NCBI GenBank assembly: GCA_946885435.1
Contig: CAMPGL010000113.1
Span: forward strand, 1 to 7,002
Direction of reading: 5' to 3'
Source of the DNA: an uncultured Brevundimonas sp.
Lineage (GTDB): Bacteria > Pseudomonadota > Alphaproteobacteria > Caulobacterales > Caulobacteraceae
DNA: 7,002 bases
The notes under the pieces were generated by a model that was not told the origin of the DNA, made no database searches, and saw nothing but the letters and a program-made list of their open reading frames with translations. Shown here piece after piece: positions 1 to 6,352 of the stretch. The translations under genes were made by a program, and so were the position numbers. Within the stretch, counting starts at the first letter, position 1, and each line of letters opens with the position of its first letter.

Positions 1-819
<819 letters not shown>

Positions 820-823
<4 letters not shown>

Positions 824-2862
824 GTTCGACCGATACCGACCATCAAGCGGTGCACGGCCACGACCATGCGAGCGAGAAGGCGGGCGCTGACCCGCACGCG
901 CATGGCGGGGTGTTTGGATCGAACACCGAGGTGATCTTCGCTGTGTCGAGCGGCGTCGCACTGGCGCTGGGCTTCGGTCTAGAAAGGCTGGCTCCCGGCG
1001 CTCCGGCGTGGCTGCCTCTCTGTCTGTATCTTGTCGCCTATGGCTTCGGCGGCTTCTTCACGGTTCGCGAGGCTTTCGAAAACCTCCGCAACAAGCGCTT
1101 CGAGATCGACACCCTGATGCTCGTCGCCGCCGCCGGTGCGGCGGCTCTGGGAGCCTGGGCCGAGGGCGCGCTGCTCCTGTTCCTGTTCAGCATCGGCCAC
1201 GCTCTTGAGAACTACGCCATGGGCCGGGCCAAACGCGCGATCGAGGCCCTGGCCGATCTGGCACCCCGCACGGCCCATGTGCGTCGCGGCGACCAGGTCG
1301 TGGAGGTTCCGGTCGAGGAGGTCGAAATCGGCGACACGGTCGTGGTGCGGCCTAACGAACGGTTGCCGGCGGACGGGTTCGTCGTGGTTGGCGCGACAAG
1401 CATCAATCAGGCCCCGGTCACCGGCGAGAGCATGCCGGTCGATAAGCAACCGGTCCCAGACGCCGCTGCGGCCCGGCAGCGGCCCGCCCAGGTCGCTTCT
1501 TCCTCCGTTGTCTTCGCCGGCACCATCAACGGAGCGGGCTCGATCGAGATCGAGACGACCCGAAAATCCTCCGACACGACCCTGGCCAAGGTCGTCCGCA
1601 TGGTCAGCGAGGCCGAGACCCAGAAGTCGCCGACCCAGCGGTTCACCGACCGCTTCGAACGCATCTTCGTCCCCGTCGTCCTCGGCCTCGCCTTCGTCCT
1701 GCTCTTCGCCTGGGTCGTGGTCGACGAGCCTTTCCGCGACAGCTTCTACCGGGCCATGGCCGTTCTGGTGGCGGCCAGCCCATGCGCCCTCGCCATCGCC
1801 ACGCCCAGCGCCGTCCTGTCCGGCGTGGCGCGAGCGGCTCGGGCGGGCGTCCTGATCAAGGGTGGCGCGCCGCTTGAAAACCTCGGCTCCCTCAATGCCA
1901 TCGCCTTCGACAAGACGGGCACCCTGACGGAGGGGCGGCCCCGCATCACGGACATCGTGCCTGTGGGCGGCGCAAGCGAGACTGATCTGCTGATGACCGC
2001 CGTCGCCGTGGAACGGCTGAGCGACCACCCTCTGGCGGAAGCCATCGCCCGCGACGGGTCCGAACGTCTCGGCAGCAAGACGACTGCTCCGGCGTCGGAC
2101 CTGAAGAGTTTGACCGGGAAGGGCGTCACCGCTCAGCTTGAGGGCGCGACGGTCCTCATCGGCAAGCCAGAGATGTTCGGCGCCGATGGCGTCGCTCCCC
2201 TGGGTCAGGAAGCGGAGGCCGCCGTGAAGCGGCTCCGGGAGGATGGACGCACCCTGATGGTCGTGCGCCAGGGCGAGCGCGATCTCGGGGTGATCGGTCT
2301 GTTGGACACGCCACGCGCGGCAGCCCGCACCACGCTTGAGGCCCTGCGCGCGCTGGGCGTATCTCGGATGATCATGATCTCGGGGGACCATCAGAAGGCG
2401 GCTCAGGCGATCGCGAGCCAGGTCGGCCTTTCCGAAGCTTGGGGCGACCTCATGCCCGAGGACAAGGTGGAGGCTATCAAACGGCTCCGCGCAGAGGGCA
2501 AGATCGCCATGGTCGGGGACGGGGTGAACGACGCCCCGGCCATGGCCACTGCGACCGTGGGCATCGCCATGGGCGCGGCCGGTTCCGACGTCGCGCTGGA
2601 GACTGCCGACGTCGCCCTGATGTCAGACGATCTCTCGCAACTGCCTTTCGCGGTGGGCCTGAGCCGCAGCACCCGCCGCATCATTCTGCAAAATCTGATC
2701 GTCAGCCTCGGCGTTGTCGCCTTCCTCGTGCCAGCGACCATCCTCGGCCTCGGTATCGGGCCGGCCGTGGCGATGCACGAGGGCTCAACGCTCCTGGTAG
2801 TTTTCAACGCCCTGCGGCTGCTTGCTTACCGAGACCCCACCACAAAGCCGTCGTCAGCATGA
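820..2862 (+). CDS. P1B-4-type heavy-metal translocating P-type ATPase (CoaT/CzcP-like)
   Basis: A complete 680-residue ATP-driven cation exporter of the inner membrane. Visible in order: a His-rich N-terminus (H8, H12, H14, H16, H26, H28) without the CxxC heavy-metal-associated domain; hydrophobic segments at about 36-55, 62-80 and 98-130; actuator motif TGES (201-204); the helix metal site SPC (320-322) instead of CPC; phosphorylation motif DKTGT with D364; the P1B His-Pro pair H403-P404; the hinge GDGVNDAP beginning at G566; and HEGST (653-657) in the last helices. SPC plus HEG[S/G]T is the signature of subgroup P1B-4, whose characterised members move Co, Zn, Cd or Ni (CoaT, CzcP, CtpD). 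Substrate here is therefore inferred as a divalent cation; copper is unlikely. The gene overlaps its neighbours by 4 bp on both sides, so it belongs to the same operon as the RND pump and Zur-like regulator. Confidence 0.93.
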
Positions 2863-3350
2863 CAGCGGCTTGTCCACATAGTCAGGAAGCGAAATCGCCG
2901 ACGGCCACAGCGGTGAGTCTCGCGCTTGATGCTGCTTACGACCGCATTGTCTCCGCCGACCAACAGATGACCGCTCCCAGACGGCGGGTTTTGGAACTGC
3001 TTTTGACGTCGGGCCGACCAGTGAAGGCATATGATCTCGTCGCCGCCTACCACGCTGTCGGGCGGGTCGCGAAGCCCGCCACCATCTACAGGGCCCTTGA
3101 GGTCCTGACGGGGCTGGGGCTGGTCCACCGCCTTGCGTCGTCGAAATGCTATGTGGCCTGCACCCTCGGCGTGGCTGCCCACCCGGCGGCTTTCCTAATC
3201 TGCGATTGTTGCGGCTCGTGCCGCGAAATCTCCGCGCCTGAGACGACTTCATTGACCGCGTCTGCAAACCGGCTGGGTTATTCGGTTGATCGGATCACTA
3301 TCGAAGCTGCCGGCAGATGTTCGGCGTGCTGTGTGGACGAACGCGAATAG
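2859..3350 (+). CDS. zur: Fur-family zinc-responsive transcriptional regulator, Zur-like
   Basis: A 163-residue protein beginning at an ATG that overlaps the ATPase stop (ATGA at 2859-2862); no clear ribosome site is seen, so translation is probably coupled. The winged-helix DNA-binding region spans about 37-95, with recognition helix near PATIYRALEVL (73-83). Candidate regulatory zinc ligands H90, C101, H108 and E123 match in order and near-identical spacing the E. coli Zur site (H77, C88, H96, E111). Two structural CxxC pairs are present, C115/C118 and C154/C157, with extra Cys at C117, C121 and C158. The C-terminal half therefore fits Zur better than Fur, Mur, PerR or Irr. Zur normally represses zinc uptake when zinc is plentiful; lying last in an efflux operon is notable. 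Whether it controls this operon cannot be told, since the operon promoter is outside the window. Confidence 0.88.
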   Translation: MTAACPHSQEAKSPTATAVSLALDAAYDRIVSADQQMTAPRRRVLELLLTSGRPVKAYDLVAAYHAVGRVAKPATIYRALEVLTGLGLVHRLASSKCYVACTLGVAAHPAAFLICDCCGSCREISAPETTSLTASANRLGYSVDRITIEAAGRCSACCVDERE

Positions 3351-3373
3351 GATGCCACAGAAGTGGCGCTCCA

Positions 3374-3448
3374 AAAGAAGGAGATCACGGTCAGGACGGA
3401 AGACACGCTTAACGGGGCCTATGTAGAAGAATTGGTCACTCCTTCTTT
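3374..3448. repeat. Widely spaced 10-bp inverted repeat in the zur / DUF6471 gap
   Basis: AAAGAAGGAG at 3374-3383 is matched by its exact reverse complement at 3439-3448, with 55 bp between. The right arm falls on the last codons of the minus-strand DUF6471 gene. It could be chance, a weak bidirectional terminator or a trace of the element's left edge. The 85 bp between the two genes (3351-3435) hold no other gene I can support. Confidence 0.3.
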
Positions 3449-3801
3449 GGGGTCCCTACCAAGGCTGCAATCAGTTCTGGCGTCATGCGAACCTGCGGAA
3501 GCTTGTCGAGCAGTTCGGGAGCCAGTTTGAACTCCCCGGTCAACTGAGGCTTGAAGGGGATAAGGTCGACCCCCAGCACATGCATGAATTGCAGCATGAA
3601 CGTTGCCGGGAATGTCCCTCGGCTGATCTTGTTGCGGACGCTGACCTCGGTCTCTTCGATGCCTATCGCCTGCATGCGTTCCGCGATGTCGGCGTAAGTG
3701 AGGTTCTGGCGACGCTGCTCGACCCGCAGCAGGGTTCGCGCCTTCTCGCGCCAGACGTTTTCGGGATCATCGAGATCAGAGGTCGCGGGGCGTTTAGCCA
3801 T
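3436..3801 (-). CDS. DUF6471-type small helix-turn-helix protein
   Basis: A 121-residue protein on the minus strand, starting at the ATG at 3801-3799; a stop two codons further upstream leaves no other start. It resembles the DUF6471 family as I remember it: a segment starting with VWREKARTLLRVEQRRQ (16-32), then TYADIAERMQAIGIEETEVSVRNKISRG (35-62). The latter looks like a Cro/XRE-style helix-turn-helix, and FMLQFMHVLGVDLIPF follows. No enzyme motif or membrane segment is seen. It is divergent from the transposase, and the 150 bp between them are full of palindromic repeats. I infer that it is a DNA-binding regulator of the transposase or a partner in transposition; this is not established for the family. 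It has no strong ribosome binding site. DUF6471 membership is from recognition, not a search. Confidence 0.75.
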   Translation of the reverse strand: MAKRPATSDLDDPENVWREKARTLLRVEQRRQNLTYADIAERMQAIGIEETEVSVRNKISRGTFPATFMLQFMHVLGVDLIPFKPQLTGEFKLAPELLDKLPQVRMTPELIAALVGTPKKE

Positions 3802-3847
3802 GACCAGTTAATGCCATCACTTCACCCACCTATCAACCGACGCGACC

Positions 3848-3867
3848 TATCGCTCGTTTAAGCGATA
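3848..3867. repeat. Perfect 7-bp-arm palindrome, candidate operator
   Basis: TATCGCT, a 6-bp centre CGTTTA, then AGCGATA. It lies 47 bp before the DUF6471 start, within its probable promoter region, and shares the TCGC...GCGA arms of the 17-bp repeats beside it, though with 8 rather than 6 bp between them. It looks like a binding site for a dimeric regulator, with the DUF6471 protein the obvious candidate. Confidence 0.5.
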
Positions 3868-3871
3868 AAAG

Positions 3872-3888
3872 TCGCACATACGCGACAA
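3872..3888 (+). repeat. 17-bp direct repeat, copy 1 (operator-like)
   Basis: TCGCACATACGCGACAA, identical to the copy at 3919-3935 and starting 47 bp before it. It is itself an interrupted palindrome, GTCGC at 3871-3875 and GCGAC at 3882-3886 around ACATAC. It lies between the divergent DUF6471 and transposase genes. Confidence 0.65.
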
Positions 3889-3893
3889 TCTTC

Positions 3894-3922
3894 TTGACAG
3901 GCTACGACGCGATTAGTATCGC
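3894..3922 (+). promoter_or_regulatory. Candidate promoter of the transposase gene
   Basis: A perfect -35 hexamer TTGACA (3894-3899) is followed after 17 bp by TATCGC (3917-3922), which keeps only the first three consensus -10 bases. The -10 overlaps the second 17-bp repeat, so a protein bound there would block the promoter. The -10 is weak; TAGTAT at 3914-3919 is an alternative at a poorer spacing of 14. Confidence 0.4.
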
Positions 3923-3935
3923 ACATACGCGACAA
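3919..3935 (+). repeat. 17-bp direct repeat, copy 2 (operator-like)
   Basis: The second copy of TCGCACATACGCGACAA, with TCGC-N6-GCGA symmetry. It overlaps the candidate -10 of the transposase promoter and forms the left arm of the hairpin at 3920-3951. Confidence 0.65.
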
Positions 3936-3951
3936 ACCTCCCGTATGTGCG
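3920..3951 (+). promoter_or_regulatory. Perfect 10-bp inverted repeat abutting the transposase start
   Basis: CGCACATACG (3920-3929), a 12-nt loop, then CGTATGTGCG (3942-3951). The right arm ends at the base before the TTG start at 3952. In RNA it would be a strong hairpin occupying the place of a ribosome binding site, none of which is otherwise visible. In DNA it would be a further pair of half-sites for the same regulator. Either role would keep transposase expression low. A transposon-end role is possible but less likely, as no matching copy was found at the right side. Confidence 0.55.
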
Positions 3952-5643
3952 TTGACATCATTGGCTCTCCTTCAAGGCCCGGCACATGCCGCGACGCCTA
4001 CCGAGATCGCCGAACTCTCGGAAGACGCGGCGCGTGCGCTGTTTCGCCGTTACCGATTCGCAGAGAATGGGGGCGACCCCTGCTGCAACCACTGCGGATC
4101 ACCTGCCGCGTGGACTTACCAGGACGGCAAACTCTTCAAATGCAAACAGTGCTTGAGGCAGTTCACCCTGACTACCAACACGCCGTTCGCCTACCGCAAG
4201 CTGCCGTTCAAGACGATCCTGCTGATCCTGGCGCAGTTCAACGTCGCCTATCAGGGACGCAGTGCTCTCGAAATCAAGCGGGACCTGCGGGCCAAGGTGA
4301 AGAACTACAAGACGATCTTCGTCTGGCTCCACAAAATCAGATGCGCGATGCAGGCCTTCGAGCGGCGCACGATCCTGCGCGAAGAGATCGAGATCGATGG
4401 CAAGGAGCTGAAGGGCTACATCCGCCCCAAGAACGTGCGAAATGAAAAGGATCACTGGCGTTTTCCATATGGTGCGCCAGACCGAACGTTGCGGGTGACG
4501 CTGGCTCGCCAGCGGGGCGGTCCCGCCCGCGCGTGGGTCGCAAAGCAGGAGCATCACCCCATCCCGCCGTTCATCGACGTGGTCGATCCGAACGCTGTCG
4601 TGTTCGCTGACGGCGGTCACTGGGGCCAGATTCGCGAGCATTGCGCGCTGAAGCGGGTCATCCACGACCACCACTTCTATACGCCGGAGGCCTGCACCAA
4701 CTGGGCCGAAAGCGGCTTCCGCGTCCTTGAGGGCATGCGGATGATCTATCGTCGCATCCTCGGCAACTACCTCGACCTCTATACGGCTCAGCTTACGTGG
4801 CGGTTGAGCCACACGGCCACCGGTCCGGACGACAGCTTCGCTGCGCTCCTGGGAACGATGATGACCCCAGGCCGCTCGCCGATGGCTGGCTATTTCCTCA
4901 AGAAGAAGGCGGGCGGTTCCAAGCGTCGGTGCGAAATCATCAACCAAGACGGCGCGCCGATCGAGTGGAGCCCGCCGAGTTCAGAGGAGCGGCGGCTGGC
5001 GCGCAAGGAGGCCAAGCGCGCCGCCGGAGAAGTGGAGACCCCCCGCGTCGCCGACGCTCGATCCGCGAAGCGGTGGCGTGACGGCTTCGAGTTCATGTCG
5101 GCCGGCGAGTTCATGGACGATCCCAAGCGAATGCCTCTGAGCCCTGGCGTCTACGGCTTGTTCCTTCGGAGCGGCGAACGGCTCTTCAACCTTGCTGGCT
5201 ATTTCCCTGATCCGCAGTTGCCGGCCTGGGACCACGGGGTTTCGCGCAACGGATACGTAGGCGAAGGCTACTCCCTGCGCGAGAGGGTCACCGGGCACCT
5301 TCTCGGAAGCATCGCGGACTCGCCGTTCCGTCAATCGGTCTTCGCTATCCACTGGGTCGCGGGGACCGGCGAACTCGGTGACCTCAAGGGTCGTCAGGCG
5401 AGCGAAACGGCCTTGAGCGAGTGGCTGCGCAGCGAAGTCGTGATCGGATACAAGGTCTGCGGCTATCACAAGACGGTGGAGAAGGAGATGCTGAAGCGCA
5501 CCGCCGCGCCGTTGAACATCCGGGATCGCGATCCATCGCCGTTCAGTCGCCTGCTTTCGAGCCTGCGCCAACGTTTCCGCGAGGCCGTGGTCGCCGCGTG
5601 GGAGCCGCCGCCGCCTAGCAGTCGTCCTCGCCAGCGGCGCTAG
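3952..5643 (+). CDS. IS1595/ISXO2-type DDE transposase fused to a C-terminal GIY-YIG nuclease domain
   Basis: A 563-residue protein. Residues about 24-80 hold a zinc ribbon (C45xxC48 ... C64xxC67, ending QFTLTTNTPF), the usual N-terminal module of IS1595 transposases. A linker helix region follows (about 85-135). The DDE-type catalytic region spans about 140-290: D149 in EIEIDGKELKG, D220 in VVFADGGHWG, then N250 and E253 in TNWAESGFRVLEGM, fitting the family's D-D-N/E pattern. Ordinary members stop near here, at roughly 300 residues; this one continues through a basic linker (about 315-390) into a GIY-YIG domain (about 395-525). The start is TTG at 3952 (TTG 3961 is the alternative); the in-frame stop at 3895 excludes anything far upstream and there is no ATG. 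There is no visible ribosome site and a hairpin abuts the start, suggesting poor, regulated translation. The 3' end overlaps the convergent passenger gene. All catalytic positions look intact, so activity is plausible. Confidence 0.85.
   Translation: MTSLALLQGPAHAATPTEIAELSEDAARALFRRYRFAENGGDPCCNHCGSPAAWTYQDGKLFKCKQCLRQFTLTTNTPFAYRKLPFKTILLILAQFNVAYQGRSALEIKRDLRAKVKNYKTIFVWLHKIRCAMQAFERRTILREEIEIDGKELKGYIRPKNVRNEKDHWRFPYGAPDRTLRVTLARQRGGPARAWVAKQEHHPIPPFIDVVDPNAVVFADGGHWGQIREHCALKRVIHDHHFYTPEACTNWAESGFRVLEGMRMIYRRILGNYLDLYTAQLTWRLSHTATGPDDSFAALLGTMMTPGRSPMAGYFLKKKAGGSKRRCEIINQDGAPIEWSPPSSEERRLARKEAKRAAGEVETPRVADARSAKRWRDGFEFMSAGEFMDDPKRMPLSPGVYGLFLRSGERLFNLAGYFPDPQLPAWDHGVSRNGYVGEGYSLRERVTGHLLGSIADSPFRQSVFAIHWVAGTGELGDLKGRQASETALSEWLRSEVVIGYKVCGYHKTVEKEMLKRTAAPLNIRDRDPSPFSRLLSSLRQRFREAVVAAWEPPPPSSRPRQRR
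5134..5526 (+). other. GIY-YIG nuclease domain within the transposase
   Basis: Residues about 395-525 of the fusion. PGVYGLFL (398-405) gives the GIY strand with Y401. GYVGEGYSLRERVTGHL (434-450) gives the YIG strand (Y435, G437), the conserved Arg (R445) and the following His (H449). VEKEMLKRTAAPLNI (509-523) supplies the catalytic Glu E510 exactly 12 residues before N522, the same spacing as in the UvrC-type ENNLIKQYQPRYN motif. These are the hallmark residues of a metal-dependent DNA nuclease that cuts one strand with the tyrosine and metal. An inserted stretch of about 50 residues separates the last two motifs. Confidence 0.75.
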
Positions 5644-6178
5644 ACGGCTCGTTCCCGCTCTGTCGCGATTTCAGCGCCCATCGCGGCGGCTGTGCACCAT
5701 CGTTTACCAAGCCCCGCTGAGCGCGCTGCAACGCCGCGTTGATGGCTCCGTATGCCAGAACGTAGGCGGGACCGTCATCGACGCTGAGGTCGTGGCGTTC
5801 CACGATCCGATCCAGCATCTCGCGCACCGTCAGCCATTCACCGTCCTCTCGCAACACATCGAAGGCGGCGTCCGCCCAACCGTGGGGCGGTCGGTTGAGC
5901 CCCCGGCGGAGCGGCCTGATCAGTTTCTCCTGCTCGGGGTTCCAGTCGGGCTCGAACATCTGGATCACGTAAACGATATGGGGGATCGCCGTTCTGATGT
6001 CCTCGGCCCTGGCCTGGCGCTCACCAGCCTCGGCAGCGAACGCCTCACCGCCTCTCCAGTTTTTCTGTCGTAGCTTGGGCGGGTTCTCGATCCAGTGCAG
6101 TTCGCCACCCATGCGGCCGTAGAGGCGCTTGAGGTGGGCGGTTAGCTGCTTCCCGGTGCTTTTTCGCCCTGATGCCAC
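5615..6178 (-). CDS. Unrecognised winged-helix-like passenger protein of the mobile cassette
   Basis: A 187-residue, mostly hydrophilic protein on the minus strand. It begins at GTG (6178-6176) with a good ribosome site GAGGGA five bases upstream. The N-terminal ~50 residues are basic (MASGRKSTGKQL...). The middle has HIVYVIQMFEPDWNP (67-81) followed by IRPLRRG. The C-terminal part (about 102-170) reads like a winged helix: WADAAFDVLRED, LTVREMLDRIVERH, then AINAALQRAQRGLV and a short wing NDGAQPPRWAL. I recall similar short unnamed alphaproteobacterial proteins with 'MFdP ... LDvLREa ... LT.reI' near transposases, but no function is established. I infer a DNA-binding accessory protein. Its last 10 codons overlap the transposase 3' end antisense (5615-5643), which ties it to the element. 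Confidence 0.7.
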   Translation of the reverse strand: MASGRKSTGKQLTAHLKRLYGRMGGELHWIENPPKLRQKNWRGGEAFAAEAGERQARAEDIRTAIPHIVYVIQMFEPDWNPEQEKLIRPLRRGLNRPPHGWADAAFDVLREDGEWLTVREMLDRIVERHDLSVDDGPAYVLAYGAINAALQRAQRGLVNDGAQPPRWALKSRQSGNEPSSAAGEDDC

Positions 6179-6183
6179 GTAAA

Positions 6184-6189
6184 TCCCTC
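6184..6189 (-). promoter_or_regulatory. Ribosome binding site deciding the GTG start of the passenger gene
   Basis: On the minus strand GAGGGA precedes the GTG at 6178 by five bases (TTTAC). No in-frame ATG competes upstream, so this site supports the GTG start. Confidence 0.55.
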
Positions 6190-6218
6190 GAAGTGCTGAT
6201 CACGAGGGCATATTCGAG
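6185..6218. repeat. Two interlocking 6-bp inverted repeats upstream of the passenger gene
   Basis: CCCTCG (6185-6190) pairs with CGAGGG (6203-6208), and CTCGAA (6187-6192) pairs with TTCGAG (6213-6218). The left arms share bases and include the passenger ribosome site, so the two folds exclude each other. They could be operators, RNA control of the passenger gene, or chance in GC-rich DNA. Confidence 0.3.
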
Positions 6219-6250
6219 CGCAGGTGTGTTTGCTACCCATAGCCGGCCTT

Positions 6251-6272
6251 TCCCTCCCCCAGGTGGGAGGGA
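6251..6272. terminator. GC-rich 8-bp hairpin between the passenger gene and rlmN
   Basis: TCCCTCCC (6251-6258), loop CCAGGT, GGGAGGGA (6265-6272). No T-run follows on the + strand. On the minus strand, the T-poor flank likewise argues against a classic intrinsic terminator. It may instead be a copy of a dispersed intergenic hairpin or a terminator of a different kind for a gene lost when the element inserted. A second CT-rich stretch (6280-6290) could form an alternative pairing with the right arm. Confidence 0.35.
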
Positions 6273-6293
6273 GACAGGTCTTCTCTCCCCCGC

Positions 6294-6322
6294 CTTAAAT
6301 CCTTCCCGATCTGTGGTATAAG
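6294..6322 (+). promoter_or_regulatory. Candidate rlmN promoter
   Basis: CTTAAA (6294-6299), a 17-bp spacer and TATAAG (6317-6322). The -10 matches five of six consensus bases; the -35 is weak. It lies 31 bp before the rlmN start with no gene between. Confidence 0.4.
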
Positions 6323-6352
6323 CCCCGCCTCCCTCGCTCTCAGGATGCCGCC

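Larger units (their letters stand above)
3436..6178. mobile_element. Probable IS1595-type mobile cassette with accessory genes (ends unresolved)
   Basis: Three genes lie as a block between two ordinary chromosomal-type units (a metal operon and rlmN): a DUF6471 HTH protein, an IS1595/ISXO2-type transposase and a wHTH-like passenger. IS1595-group elements are known to carry passenger genes, so the block is probably one element. Coordinates are only the outer gene limits. Its left end should lie in 3351-3435 and its right end in about 6190-6250 if all three genes belong. I looked for matching terminal inverted repeats and an 8-bp duplication in these gaps and found nothing convincing, so the element may be decayed or may include fewer genes. 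Confidence 0.5.

Noticed and set aside
979..2391. 470-codon open frame on the minus strand
   Set aside because: It is the antisense shadow of the P-type ATPase, low-complexity in Gly, Asp and Arg, with no recognisable domain; every ATPase motif is on the + strand.
3352..3426. 24-codon open frame starting ATG directly after zur
   Set aside because: The product is almost entirely Arg/Lys/Ser, has no ribosome site and resembles chance translation of spacer.
3848..3935. CRISPR array from the repeated 17-mer
   Set aside because: There are only two direct copies with a 30-bp gap, no cas genes, and the position between divergent genes fits operators instead.
3952..3957. Second TTGACA as a -35 box
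   Set aside because: It coincides with the transposase start codon and no acceptable -10 lies 15-19 bp downstream.
3894..4445. Alternative frame over the transposase start, with an ATG near 3945
   Set aside because: It gives an Arg/Pro/Gln-rich product without motifs, whereas the TTG frame contains the zinc ribbon; no frameshift is needed.
4099..4947. 282-codon minus-strand open frame opposite the transposase
   Set aside because: It is the shadow of the DDE domain in GC-rich DNA; the + strand shows zinc ribbon and catalytic motifs, and this frame shows none.
5661..5667. TGTCGCG in the transposase/passenger tail as a right-end partner of the 17-bp repeats
   Set aside because: Similarity to the reverse complement of the repeat stops after seven bases, and the site is inside the passenger coding region.
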